Assembly (NCBI GenBank): GCA_963829845.1
Contig: CAWHKD010000021.1
Location: 62,001 to 126,000 of the forward strand
DNA: 64,000 bases
From: Gaiellasilicea sp963829845
Lineage (GTDB): Bacteria > Actinomycetota > Thermoleophilia > Gaiellales > Gaiellaceae
Direction of reading: 5' to 3'
This document shows, piece after piece, positions 8,389 through 17,259 of the stretch (position 1 is the stretch's first letter; every line of letters starts with the position of its first letter). A model generated the notes under the pieces. It had not been told where the DNA came from, did no database searches, and saw only the letters and a program-made list of their open reading frames with translations. The position numbers and the translations under genes are program-made.

Positions 8389-9777
8389 TTAGAAGCTTCG
8401 GTTCGGCAGGACGAGCCGAAAGCGGCTCCCCTTGCCCACTTCGGTCTGCAGCTCGATCCGGCCGCCGAGCGCCATCGCCAGCTCACGTGCGATCGGCAGC
8501 CCGAGCCCGGTGCCGCGCCCGTCGGTCGACCAGAACGGCCGGAAGATTCGCTCGCGCGCGTCGGCCGTGATGCCCGGGCCGGAGTCGGCGACGTCGACGG
8601 TGACGGTTCCGTTCGCCGTCTGCAGCGCCAGGTCGATCCGGCCGCCGTCCGGCGTCCAGCGGAAGGCGTTCGAGAGCAGGTTCGAGATGATCTGGAGCAC
8701 GCGGTCGCCGTCGGACACGATCACCGGTGCCGACTCCGCCTCGGACGTGTACTCGATGCCACGCTGCCTGGCTTCCTCGGAGAACGTGGAGTAGGCGCGC
8801 TCCAGAACCCGCCCCATGTCGACCTCTTCGGTCAGGACGGTGAAGCGGTGGGCGTCGAGCTTGGCGAGGTCGAGCACGTCGCCGACGAGACGTCCGAGCC
8901 GCTCCGCCTCCTCCGCGACTGTCTCGAGCGAGGCATCGATCGACTCCGGGTCGGCGACGACGCCCTCGCGCAGCGCGGCGACGTGGCCGCGGATCGCCGT
9001 CAGCGGCGTCCGCAGCTCGTGCGACACGGACATCAGGAAGTTGCGCTCACGCTCCTCGGCCTCGGCGAGCCGGGCGGTCATCTCGCGGAAGCGGTCGGCG
9101 AGGTGGCCGATCTCACCCCCGCCGGGGACGCGCGGCACCTCCACGTCATAGTTGCCCTTGGAGACCTCGTCGGCCGCGTCCGAGAGGGCGAGCACAGGCC
9201 CGGTGATCCTGCGTGTGAGGTAGAAGGCGAGCGCGCCCACGACCACCAGTGAGAAGAGGAACGCGATCGCGAGGCGGGAGAGCAGCGTCACCCAGGCGTC
9301 GCGCAGCTCCGTCTTCGGCTTCGCGACGACCAGGTAGCCGAACACCGCGCCGCCGCCCGGCCGAATCGGGTGTGCCGCCGCGAGAAATGTCCGGTTCTGG
9401 CCAGGCGGCCGGAACTCGAAGGTGACGATTCGTCGCGTCGAGAGGTCGACGCCGATGTCCGTGGGCGTGATCCGGGTCAGGCCGGTGTCCTCACCCGGCG
9501 AGAGAGACGCGCCGACGAAGTACAGCCGGTCTCCGGTCGCCGCCTCGAGCTTGGCCGCCGCGAAGGTGGGCGCGGCCTTCTCCTCGTCCACGGCCCGCAC
9601 GGCCGACTCCGCATACAGCTGCGCAAGCCCCCGTGCCTCGCGGCGCAGCTCATTCAACGAGGCGTCGCGGGTGTAGTCCTGGAAGAGGCGTAGCGCGATC
9701 AGGCTCGTGACGAGCCCGGAGAGCGCGATCCCCGCCAGGAAGAGCGCCGGCAGGCGAAAGCGCAGGGAGTTGAGCAC
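8389..9777 (-). CDS. Sensor histidine kinase with HAMP domain
   Basis: 462 residues. An N-terminal helix (residues ~8-30) and a second near 165-190 flank an extracellular sensor region of about 135 residues. A HAMP domain follows at about 190-240. The HisKA motif SVSHELRTPLTAI places the phosphorylated His at about residue 253. The ATPase domain shows the N box NLLSNAFRWTPDGG, G1 DSGPGI and G2 GRGTGLGLPIA. It is downstream of its response regulator by 9 bases and surely forms a pair with it. The signal is not evident. Confidence 0.94.
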   Translation of the reverse strand: MLNSLRFRLPALFLAGIALSGLVTSLIALRLFQDYTRDASLNELRREARGLAQLYAESAVRAVDEEKAAPTFAAAKLEAATGDRLYFVGASLSPGEDTGLTRITPTDIGVDLSTRRIVTFEFRPPGQNRTFLAAAHPIRPGGGAVFGYLVVAKPKTELRDAWVTLLSRLAIAFLFSLVVVGALAFYLTRRITGPVLALSDAADEVSKGNYDVEVPRVPGGGEIGHLADRFREMTARLAEAEERERNFLMSVSHELRTPLTAIRGHVAALREGVVADPESIDASLETVAEEAERLGRLVGDVLDLAKLDAHRFTVLTEEVDMGRVLERAYSTFSEEARQRGIEYTSEAESAPVIVSDGDRVLQIISNLLSNAFRWTPDGGRIDLALQTANGTVTVDVADSGPGITADARERIFRPFWSTDGRGTGLGLPIARELAMALGGRIELQTEVGKGSRFRLVLPNRSF

Positions 9778-9786
9778 TGCGCTTTC

Positions 9787-10494
9787 CTATGCCGCGGGCG
9801 CGGGGGCCCGCTCGGGGCCGACCTTGTAGCCGACACCCCAGACGGTCACGATCGGCGACGCCTCGCCGAGCTTGCGGCGCAGCTGCCGTACGTGCACATC
9901 GACGGTGCGCGTGTCGCCGGCGAAGGTGTACCCCCAGACGCGCTCGAGCAGCTGATCGCGTGTGAGCACGAGGCCCTTGTGGTCGAGCAGCTCCCAGAGC
10001 AGGTCGAACTCCTTCGGTGCCAGCTGGATTTCCTCTTCTCCGACCTTCACCTCGCGGCGGCCGGCATTGATCGAGAGATCGCCGTGGTGGAGCTCCTCCT
10101 CGACGTCCCGGCGACGCTCGGGCGCTGAGCGGCGCAGGACGCTCTTCACCCGCGCGACGAGCTCCCGCGGGTTGAACGGCTTCGTCAAGTAGTCGTCGGC
10201 GCCGACCTCCAGACCGATGATCTTGTCGACGTCCTCGTCGCGGGCGGTCAGCATGAGGATCGGCACGTCGGAGGTCTTGCGGATCCGCCGGCAGATCTCG
10301 ATTCCGTCGAGGTCGGGCAGCATCAGGTCGAGGATGATCAGCGCAGGCTGCTCGGCGGCGACCTGCGCCAGCGCGGCATTGCCGGTGGTGACTGCGCGCA
10401 CGTCGTAGCCCGCGTTCTTCAGATAGAGCGAGACGAAGGACGCGATCGAGGCCTCGTCCTCGACGACCAGAACGGTCTGAGCGCCGGTGGCCAT
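9787..10494 (-). CDS. OmpR-family response regulator
   Basis: 235 residues: receiver domain with acidic pocket (VVEDE), phospho-acceptor Asp56 in LIILDLMLPDLDG, and the conserved Lys in LTKPFNPREL; then an OmpR/PhoB winged helix (LAPKEFDLLWELLDHKG, VDVHVRQLRRKLGE). It starts at ATG 10494, which shares a base with the TAA stop of the upstream secreted-protein gene, and the partner kinase follows. It probably binds the 11-bp direct repeats found at 11056-11082 ahead of this operon, an inference from the paired layout. Confidence 0.95.
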   Translation of the reverse strand: MATGAQTVLVVEDEASIASFVSLYLKNAGYDVRAVTTGNAALAQVAAEQPALIILDLMLPDLDGIEICRRIRKTSDVPILMLTARDEDVDKIIGLEVGADDYLTKPFNPRELVARVKSVLRRSAPERRRDVEEELHHGDLSINAGRREVKVGEEEIQLAPKEFDLLWELLDHKGLVLTRDQLLERVWGYTFAGDTRTVDVHVRQLRRKLGEASPIVTVWGVGYKVGPERAPAPAA

Positions 10495-11021
10495 TACGCG
10501 CCCGCGGGCCGGATCGCGCTCTTCTCGGGCCGCTCCTGGCCGCCGAGCTTGAAACGAATCCCAGGATCGGGGAGCGCCTCGCAGCTGGCGCGACTCTTGC
10601 GGCAGTCGGCGCCGTCGAGCGAGTAGACGCCGGGCTCGAGCGTGTCGCCCTCGATGAAGCCTGAGCCCTTGCCGATCACCGAGAGGTCGATCCCGCGCCC
10701 CTGGATCAGCAGCTTGAAGCCACCGCCGACAATGCGGAAGCGGATGCCGGCGCCGCGGTAGCGAACCCCTGCACCGGCGAGGAAGATCTCAGGCTCGTCG
10801 GCGCCTGTGACGACCGGGAAGTTCGCGTCGCCAGGGGTGGTGTCGTAGACCGTGAGCGTGCCGCGGTCGATCCTGCCGAAGACGCCGCCGCGCGCCTGCA
10901 GGTTGACCTTGCCACGGCCGTCCTCGACCGAGAGCGTGCCTTCGCCGGCGTCGAGGGCGGCAAGGGCTGCAACCGGGAGAATCAGCGCGAGCAGCGCCAG
11001 GCAGAGGAATGTCTTCCGCAT
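10494..11021 (-). CDS. Secreted protein of unknown function, two-component operon leader
   Basis: 175 residues from ATG 11021. A classic signal peptide (MRKTFLCLALLALILPVAA then ALA) suggests export. The mature part is Gly-rich with beta-strand character (for example GVRYRGAGIRFRIVGGGFK) and has one Cys pair near the end (DCRKSRASC). No known domain was recognised. As the first gene before a regulator and kinase it may be a periplasmic or cell-wall sensor partner or a target of the system; this is inference from context only. Confidence 0.8.
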   Translation of the reverse strand: MRKTFLCLALLALILPVAALAALDAGEGTLSVEDGRGKVNLQARGGVFGRIDRGTLTVYDTTPGDANFPVVTGADEPEIFLAGAGVRYRGAGIRFRIVGGGFKLLIQGRGIDLSVIGKGSGFIEGDTLEPGVYSLDGADCRKSRASCEALPDPGIRFKLGGQERPEKSAIRPAGA

Positions 11022-11055
11022 GGATCGCAGTATCGGCAAGCCGCGTGTGGCGGCG

Positions 11056-11082
11056 GTCAGGTTCATGTAAGGAAAGTGTAAG
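11056..11082. promoter_or_regulatory. Three 11-bp direct repeats (GTCAG / GTAAG / GTAAG)
   Basis: On the plus strand GTCAG at 11056, GTAAG at 11067 and GTAAG at 11078 lie exactly 11 bases apart, one DNA turn. The minus strand reads CTTAC, CTTAC, CTGAC. The site lies in the 98-base gap between the secreted-protein/regulator/kinase operon (start 11021) and the antiporter (start 11120). Direct repeats with this spacing are the usual binding pattern of OmpR/PhoB-type regulators, so autoregulation by the 9787-10494 regulator is likely. Confidence 0.6.
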
Positions 11083-11107
11083 CGGCCGCTGTGACCTCGC
11101 ATACCCC

Positions 11108-11113
11108 TAGATT
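11108..11113 (+). promoter_or_regulatory. -10 box TAGATT of leaderless antiporter transcript
   Basis: TAGATT ends 6 bases before the ATG at 11120, the spacing expected when transcription starts at the start codon itself. No ribosome binding site precedes the ATG. Confidence 0.5.
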
Positions 11114-11119
11114 TACCTG

Positions 11120-12324
11120 ATGTCGGAGATCCCAGACTTCGGCGTCATCGTCCTCGTCGTGTCCGCCGGGGTCTCGCTGGCGCTGTTCGGGCGCGCGATC
11201 ACCGAACGGCTGGCGATCCCGAGCGCCGCGCTCTTCCTGGTCGCCGCGGCGGCGGTCTCCGAGTCGTGCCGCGGATCGGCGAAGACGATCTACGTTCGTC
11301 ACGGTCGAGCGGATCGGCGTCGTCGCGCTGATCGTCATCCTCTTCGAAGGCGGCCTCGACATCGGCTGGAGCCGCTTCCGCGCCGCGGCCGTGCCGATCC
11401 TCTCGCTCGGGATCCTGGGGACGTTCGCCTCGGCGGCGTTGATCGCGTCGCGGCGCACGTGCTGTTCGACCTCTCCTGGATCACGAGCGGGATGCTCGGA
11501 GCCGCACTTGCCCCGACCGATCCCGCCGTCACGTTCTCGGTTCTCGGCGGCCGCGAGATCCGCGGCCGGACGGGGACGATCCTGAAGGGCGAGTCCGGAG
11601 CGAACGACCCGGTCGGGATCGCGTTGATGATCGGGATGATCGAGCTCGCGACGAGCGACCACGGCTCCTTCTGGACGGTCGTCGAGGAGTTCGTCGTCGA
11701 GATGGCCGGCGGCGTCGCGGTCGGTGTGGCCGGCGCGGCGCTGCTGCTGCCGCTGATGCGGCGCGTGCAGCTGCCGTCGCCCGCGCTCTACCCGCTTCGG
11801 GTCGTCGCCGCAGCCGGTGTGATCTACGGCGCCGCCACGCTCGTCCACGGCTCCGGCTTCCTGGCCGTATTCGTGGCCGGGATCCTGATCGGTGACCGGC
11901 CGCGTGCCGCACCGGCGCGAGATCGACGAGTTCCTCTCCTCGATCGGCGGCCTCGCGGAGATCGCGATGTTCGTCGCGCTCGGGCCTCACGATCGACCTG
12001 ACCGAGCTGTTCGACTCGAACGCCTGGTTCGAGGGACTTGTGCTCGCAGCGCTGCTCGCGTTCGCGATCCGCCCGCTCGTCGTCGGAGCGCTGCTTCTCC
12101 CCGTCCGGCTCGACCGAGGCGAGCGGCTGTTCGTGATGTGGAGTGGGCTGAAGGGAGCTGTCCCGATCCTGCTGGCAGCTCTGGCGCTGATCGGCGGCGT
12201 CGACGACGGCAACGAGATCTACGGGATCGTCTTCGTGGTCGTGCTCTTCTCGGTCCTCGTCCAGGGCACGCTCGTGCCGACGGTCGCCGAGCGGCTGAAC
12301 GTGCCGATGGAACGTCAGTCGTAG
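11120..12324 (+). pseudogene. CPA1-type Na+/H+ antiporter, several frameshifts
   Basis: Antiporter signatures appear in order but in alternating frames: ITERLAIPSAALFLV at the start; LIVILFEGGLDIGWSRF in a second frame around 11330; APTDPAVTFSVLGGR and LKGESGANDPVGIALMIG back in the first; then GLTIDLTELFDS and WSGLKGAVPILLAALALIG to the TAG at 12324. Shifts lie near 11260-11297, 11450, 11905 and 11985. About 400 residues if repaired, a normal length for the NhaP group. Every conserved helix survives, so base errors are more likely than decay. It lies divergent from the two-component operon. Confidence 0.8.
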
Positions 12325-13167
12325 CGTGTAGAAGCCACGGCCGGACTTGCGCCCGAGCAGACCCGCGTTCCGCATCGCGACGAGCCGCGCCGGCGGCGCC
12401 ATCCGCTGCTCGCGCGTCTTCTCGTAGAGCGCCTCCGACGCGTGGACGTGCACGTCGATCCCGACGAGGTCGACGAGCGCGCACGGCCCCATCGGCCAGC
12501 CGGCGCCGTTCTTCATCCCCGTATCGAGATCCTCGGGGCTCACGCGGGACTCATCGAGGACACGGATGCAGTCGTTCAGGAGTGGGATCAGGACGCGGTT
12601 GACGACGAAACCCGGCGTGTCGTGACAGCGGATCGGCGTCTTGCCGATCCGCTCGCCGAGGGCGAACGCGGCCTCGAAGGGCTCGTCCTCGGTCAGCTCG
12701 GCGCGGACGATCTCAACGAGCGGCATCAGCGGCGCCGGGTTGAAGAAGTGCATCCCGACGACCCGCCCCGGCGAGGATGTGGCGGCGGCGATCTCGGTGA
12801 CCGAGAGCGCCGAGGTGTTGGTGGCGAGCACTGCATCGGGGCGGCAGATCCGCTCGAGCTCTGCGAAGAGCTCGCGCTTCGGCTCGAGCTCCTCGACGAT
12901 CGCCTCGATCACGACGTCGCAGTCGGCGAAGTCGCCGAGCTCGGTCGTCAGCGAGAGCCGGCTCATGGCGTCGTCGCGCGCAGCCTGCGCGAGCTGCCCC
13001 TTCTCGACCTTGCGCGTGAGGAAGTGCCCGATCCGCTCGCGCGCCTGCTCCCCCAGCTCGGCGCTGACCTCGCGGCCGACGGTCTCGATCCCCGCCTCGA
13101 CGCAGAGTTGCGCGATCCCGGCGCCCATGGCACCGAGCCCGACCACGCCGACCTTGCGCACCTCCAC
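12315..13167 (-). CDS. 3-hydroxyacyl-CoA (3-hydroxybutyryl-CoA) dehydrogenase
   Basis: GTG start at 13167 (VEVRKVGVVGLGAMGAGIA). The NAD-binding Rossmann fold GxGxxG is at the N-terminus. The catalytic His is in GMHFFNPAPLMPLVEIV, and the C-terminal helical domain has RCHDTPGFVVNRVLIPLLN. The end GRKSGRGFYT is the usual C-terminus, but no stop follows in this frame and reading continues about 500 bases antisense to the antiporter. Removing one base near the end gives GFYTLR and a TGA at 12315-12317, 283 residues, the normal Hbd length. It probably works with the thiolase at 14649-15797 in short-chain acyl-CoA metabolism. TAGGAT lies 8 bases upstream of the start. Confidence 0.88.
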
Positions 13168-13190
13168 GGCGCGCGATCCTACAGACGGGG

Positions 13191-13277
13191 CTACCGGCGG
13201 GGCTCGTCGAGGCGCGAGTCGGCGCCGTAGTACACGGCGAGCGGGCCGATCACGACGAGGAGGAGGAGTACGAGCAC
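13191..13277 (-). CDS. Possible small single-helix membrane protein
   Basis: A 28-residue reading frame from GTG 13277: seven hydrophobic residues in a row, then VVIGPLAVYYGADSRLDEP, ending at a TAG. The pattern of one membrane helix followed by YGADSR-D resembles short conserved actinobacterial proteins I have seen before, but I cannot name the family. It lies 23 bases upstream of the dehydrogenase start, in the same direction, and next to the LysR operator. A slightly longer N-terminus is possible if an indel lies upstream. Confidence 0.35.
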   Translation of the reverse strand: MLVLLLLVVIGPLAVYYGADSRLDEPRR

Positions 13278-13293
13278 GAGAGGCCATGAGCCA

Positions 13294-13347
13294 CATGATC
13301 GACTTGCTCCATTAGGGCAAGTCGAGGTAATGTTAGAGTCGATCATG
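13294..13347. promoter_or_regulatory. Nested inverted repeats over the lysR start (LysR-type operator)
   Basis: Two dyads share a centre region. Inner arms CGACTTGC (13300-13307) and GCAAGTCG (13317-13324) frame the sequence TCCATTAGG and fit a LysR box. Outer arms CATGATCGACT (13294-13304) and AGTCGATCATG (13337-13347) reach over the lysR start codon at 13345. A TTGCTC / TAATGT promoter pair (spacer 18) lies inside. This suggests autorepression and control of the divergent dehydrogenase genes. Confidence 0.6.
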
Positions 13348-14288
13348 GAACCTGATAGCTGGCTCGGCGTCGAGGTGCGCCACTTCGCGGCGCTGGAGGC
13401 GGTCGCGCGCGAGGGCTCGTTCGGCCGCGCGGCCGAGTCGCTCGGCTACACGCAGTCTGCGATCAGCCAGCAGATCCAGACGCTCGAGCGGCTCGTCGGC
13501 GAGCGCCTGCTCGAGCGGCCGGGCGGCCCTCGCGCCGTCTCGCTCACCGAGGCCGGGGCGCTGCTGCTCCGCCATGCGGAGGCGATCGTCGCGCGCCTGC
13601 ATGCGGCGCAGGCGGACATGGCCGCACTCGCGCAGCGGCGAGGGCGGCGGCTCCGCGTCGGGACGTTCCAGAGCGTCGGCGCGCGGGTGCTCCCCGCCGT
13701 GATGCGCCGCTTCACCGCCGAGTGGCCGGACGTCGACGTCGAGCTGACCGAGTCGTCGTCGGACGAGGAGCTGCTCCGGCTCGTCGAGCGCGGCGCGCTC
13801 GACCTCGCGTTCGCGATGCCGCCGCTCGCTCGAAGGGCCGTTCGAGGCGCTCGAGCTGCTCGCCGACCCTTACGTCCTGCTCGTCCCCGCCGAGCACGAC
13901 CTCGCCGAACGCGACGCGTGCGAGCCTCGCCGACGTCGGCGACCTGACCCTGATCGGCAACCGCGCCTGCCGGAGCACGCGCTCGCGGAGGGCGAGCTCG
14001 CGCAGCGCGGCGTCGGCGTCGACGTCGCCTTCCGCTCCGACGACAACGGCACCGTGCAGGGTCTTGTCGGAGCCGGCTTCGGCGTCGCGCTCGTGCCGCT
14101 GCTCGCGGCCGACCTGAAGGACGAGCGGGTCCGCGTGCTCGAGCTCGAGCCGGAGATCCCGCCGCGCCGGATCGCGCTCGCGTGGCACCGCGACCGTCAC
14201 CGCTCGCCCGCCGCGCGCGCGTTCGTCGAAGTCGCCGCCGAGGTGTGCGCGGACGTCGCCGCGGTCGCTGACGCTCACGCCCGCCTAG
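13345..14288 (+). pseudogene. LysR-family transcriptional regulator, several frameshifts
   Basis: ATG 13345 begins the winged helix: VRHFAALEAVAREGSFGRAA and LGYTQSAISQQIQTLERLVG, then the linker and effector-binding domain start (RLRVGTFQSVGARVLPAVM). After residue ~160 the sequence changes frame near 13833, 13915 and 13967: EGPFEALELLADPYVLLVPA, then LADVGDLTLIGN, then VQGLVGAGFGVALVPLLAAD. A final shift is needed to reach the TAG at 14286-14288. About 310 residues when repaired, the normal LysR size. The domain order is intact, so errors are the likely cause. It overlaps the convergent gene at 14275. Confidence 0.82.
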
Positions 14289-14648
14289 CGATCGCCTCCC
14301 GCGCGGCCTCGAACTGCTCCGGGACGAGGCGGATGTACGAGTGGCGCCAGAGCGAGCTCGGGAAGATGCCGACCTCCTCCGCCGGGATCGAGCGGTCGAG
14401 GTCGTCGAGCGCGACGAGCGGGCGGATGCCTGAACGACCAGCGCCAGCGCTGACGCTCCGGGTCCTCCTCCGGATCGGACGTCACCTCGACGACGGCGAA
14501 GACCGCCTGCCAGACGCTGGCGTAGCAGACCGCGAAATCACCTTTCGCCGACGGTGGGCCGCCGCGTCGACGAGTGGCGCTCGAAGCGTAAAGCCGGTCT
14601 GCGGCAGCGGCCGGTCGCCGCGGCCGCGGACGAGCAGCCAGCGGTCGC
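14275..14648 (-). pseudogene. EVE-domain-like small protein, frameshifted
   Basis: Directly after the thiolase stop the minus strand reads LSDRWLLVRGRGDRPLPQTG, then, after a shift near 14545, KGDFAVCYASVWQAVFAVVEV, and after another near 14428, LVALDDLDRSIPAEEVGIFP and SSLWRHSYIRLVPEQFEAA, ending at TGA 14275-14277. The layout (W at the N-terminus, GD-A-CYAS-W, FAVVEV, late SYIRL) is reminiscent of EVE/PUA-like nucleotide-binding domains of about 120-150 residues. No clear ATG/GTG start is seen; it may start inside the thiolase gene. The family call is tentative. Confidence 0.4.
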
Positions 14649-15797
14649 TCAGACGCGCTCGACGACGGCGGCGATCGCCTGGCCGAAGCCGATGCACATG
14701 CAGGCGATCCCGTAGCGCGCCTCGCGGCGCTCGAGCTCGTTCAGCAGCGTCGCCGTCACGCGCGCCCCGGTGGCGCCGAGCGGATGACCGAGCGAGATGC
14801 CGCCGCCGTTCGGGTTGATGTCGTCGAAGCGATCCTCGAGCCCGGCGTCGTGGGCGAACTGGAGGACGACCGATGCGAACGCCTCGTTCACCTCGATCAC
14901 CGAGATGTCGTCCCAGCTCAGGCCGGCCTTCGCGAGCGCCTTGCGGCACGCCTCCGGGTTGCCGTGCAGCATCCGGTAGGGGTCAACGCCGGAGAGGCCA
15001 AACGAGACGAAGCGGGCGCGCGGCTCAAGGCCGAGCCGCGACGCCGCCGCCTCGCTGGTGACGAGCACCGCTGCCGCGCCGTCGACGATCTGGCTCGAGT
15101 TCCCCGCGGTGACGACGCCGTCGGGCAAGAATGCCGGCTGGAGCGAGGCCAGCTTCTCGGCCGAGGTGTCGCGCCGCGGCGCCTCGTCGACCGCGAAGAG
15201 CACCGCTGCGCCCGCCGCTCCCACCTCGACCGGGACGATCTCGTTCTCGAACCTCCCCTCGTCGATCGCTGCGATCGCGCGCCGGTGCGACTCGAGCGAG
15301 AAGGCGTCGAGCGACTCGCGCGAGAGGTGCCACTCGGACGCGAGCGCCTCGGCAGAGATCCCCTGCGGCACGATCTGCCAGCGTTCGGTCAGCTTGTCCG
15401 AGAGGTCGCCGCCGTTGGAGCCCATCGGCACCCGCGACATCATCTCGACACCGGCCGAGACGACGACGTCGAGCTGGCCGGCCCAGATCGCAGCCGCGGC
15501 GTTGAAGTTCGTCTGCATCGAGGAGCCGCACTGGCGGTCGACCGTCGTCCCGCAGACCGTCTCCGGCCAGCCGGCGACCATCGGCGCCATCCGGCCGATG
15601 TTCCAGCCCTGCTCGCCGATCTGCGTCACACACCCCATCTGGACGTCCTCGACCTCGGCCGGATCGAGGTCGTGGCGCGCGACGAGGCCGTTCAGCACCT
15701 GGCCCGCGAGCTCATCGCCGCGCGTTCCCGCAAGCGAGCCGTTCCGCCGCCCGATCGGGCTGCGAACGGCGTCGACGATCAGTGCATCCGTGGCCAC
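14649..15797 (-). CDS. Thiolase (acetyl-CoA C-acetyltransferase)
   Basis: 382 residues from GTG 15797. Catalytic Cys in VDRQCGSSMQT, active-site His in GISLGHPLGATGAR, and the second Cys in GIACMCIGFGQA near the end. The signature NEAFASVVLQFA is also present. It condenses or cleaves acyl-CoAs: the sequence is of the degradative/biosynthetic thiolase family but chain length cannot be read. It probably cooperates with the hydroxyacyl-CoA dehydrogenase at 12315-13167. Transcribed divergently from the aldehyde dehydrogenase from a shared -10 element (15804-15813), TATGCT being 6 bases before the GTG. Confidence 0.94.
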   Translation of the reverse strand: MATDALIVDAVRSPIGRRNGSLAGTRGDELAGQVLNGLVARHDLDPAEVEDVQMGCVTQIGEQGWNIGRMAPMVAGWPETVCGTTVDRQCGSSMQTNFNAAAAIWAGQLDVVVSAGVEMMSRVPMGSNGGDLSDKLTERWQIVPQGISAEALASEWHLSRESLDAFSLESHRRAIAAIDEGRFENEIVPVEVGAAGAAVLFAVDEAPRRDTSAEKLASLQPAFLPDGVVTAGNSSQIVDGAAAVLVTSEAAASRLGLEPRARFVSFGLSGVDPYRMLHGNPEACRKALAKAGLSWDDISVIEVNEAFASVVLQFAHDAGLEDRFDDINPNGGGISLGHPLGATGARVTATLLNELERREARYGIACMCIGFGQAIAAVVERV

Positions 15798-15803
15798 AAG
15801 AGG

Positions 15804-15813
15804 AGCATAGACT
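15804..15813. promoter_or_regulatory. Bidirectional leaderless -10 element between thiolase and aldehyde dehydrogenase
   Basis: AGCATAGACT has the form ANNNTANNNT. TATGCT on the minus strand is 6 bases from the GTG at 15797; TAGACT on the plus strand is 6 bases from the GTG at 15820. The gap between both starts is just 22 bases, so the element is placed symmetrically for two leaderless transcripts. Confidence 0.6.
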
Positions 15814-15819
15814 CAGCGC

Positions 15820-17249
15820 GTGGCCACGACAGCCTCCGAGAAGAAGCTGTTGATCGCCGGTGACTGGGTCGAGACCGGCGACTGGGTCGAGGTGCGCTCA
15901 CCCTACTCCGGCGAGGTCGTCGGACGGGTCGCGAAAGCGGGCGCGGCCGAGGCCCGGCGCGCCGTCGACGCGGCCGGGGCCGCGATGCAGGAGCCGCTGC
16001 CGGCCCACAAGCGGGCCGAGATCCTCGTGCGGGTCGCCGGTCACCTCGGCCGCCGCCACGAGGAGGTCGCGCAGACGATCGCCGCAGAGGCCGGCAAGCC
16101 GCTGAAGGCGGCGCGCGTCGAGGCATCGCGTGCGATGTCGACGTTCACCTTCGCCGCGGTCGAGGCGCGAAAGCTCGCCGGCGAGATGGTGCCCATGGAC
16201 GCTTCTCAGGCCGGTGCCGGCAAGCTCGCGCTTCACGCTGCGGCGGCCGATCGGCGTCGTCGGCGCGATCTCGCCGTTCAACTTCCCGCTCAACCTCGTC
16301 GCGCACAAGATCGCGCCGGCACTCGCGGCGGGCTGCGCAGTCGTGCTCAAGCCCGCGTCGCAGACGCCCTTCTCGGCGCTTCTGCTGGCCGAGCTCGAGA
16401 CAGAGGCTGGCCTCCCGCCGGGCTGGCTGAACGTGCTGGTCGGACCGGCGTCCGAGATCGGCGACGTGCTCGTCGAGGACGAGCGCGTGCGCGCGATCAC
16501 GTTCACCGGCTCGGGAGACGTCGGTTGGAAGCTTGCCGAGCGGGCGCCGCGCAAGCGGGTCAAGCTCGAACTTGGCAACGCAACGCCGGTGATCGTCGAG
16601 GCCGACGCCGATCTCGACGACGTCGCGACGCGGCTCGCCGCAAACGCGTTCTCGTTCGCCGGCCAGAGCTGCATCTCGGTGCAGCGGATCTACGTCCGGC
16701 GCGCCGCCTACGACGACCTCGTCGCCCGGTTCGTCCCGAAGGTCGAGGCGCTCGTCGTCGGCGACCCGCTCGACGAAGCGACCGACGTCGGCCCACTGAT
16801 CGACGCGGACTCGCGCGAGCGCGTGCTCGAGTGGATCGAGGAGGCGCGAAGCGCGGGAGCGGCAGATCCTGACCGGCGGTGAGCTCGAGCACGGGCTCGT
16901 CCGCCCGACCGTGATCGCGAACGCCGCTCCGGAGCTCAAGGTCTCCTGCGAGGAGGTCTTCGGCCCCGTCTGCACGATCACGCCGTACGACACCCTCGAC
17001 GAGGCGGTCGAGCTGGCCAACGGGACGCGCTACGGGCTTCAGGCGGGAATCTTCACGAGCGACCTGCGCACGGCGCTGGACGCCGTCCAGCGGCTCGAAT
17101 TCGGCGGCGTCACCGTCAACGAGGCACCCACGTTCCGGGCCGACCAGATGCCCTACGGCGGGGTCAAGGACTCCGGGAACACGCGCGAGGGCCCCGCCTA
17201 CGCGGTCCGCGAGTTCACGGAGGACCGCCTCGTCGTGATCGATCTCTAG
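15820..17249 (+). pseudogene. NAD(P)-dependent aldehyde dehydrogenase, two frameshifts
   Basis: GTG start, MATTASEKKLLIAGDWVE. NAD-binding motif GVVGAISPFNFPLNL, the general-base Glu in KLELGNATP, the nucleophilic Cys in FAGQSCISVQRIY and the late EEVFGPV motif are all present but lie in three frames. Removing one base near 16221 and one near 16868 gives a 475-residue protein, exactly the family length. The end MPYGGVKDSGNTREGP resembles the lactaldehyde / non-phosphorylating glyceraldehyde-3-phosphate group. The substrate is not known. Both shifts are insertion-type, like most in this window. Confidence 0.88.
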
Positions 17250-17259
17250 ACTCGGCGCC

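Noticed and set aside
11824..12320. Hydroxyacyl-CoA dehydrogenase with a 170-residue extra C-terminus
   Set aside because: The family ends at GFYxx; the extension is antisense to the antiporter and a one-base change gives a stop at the normal place.
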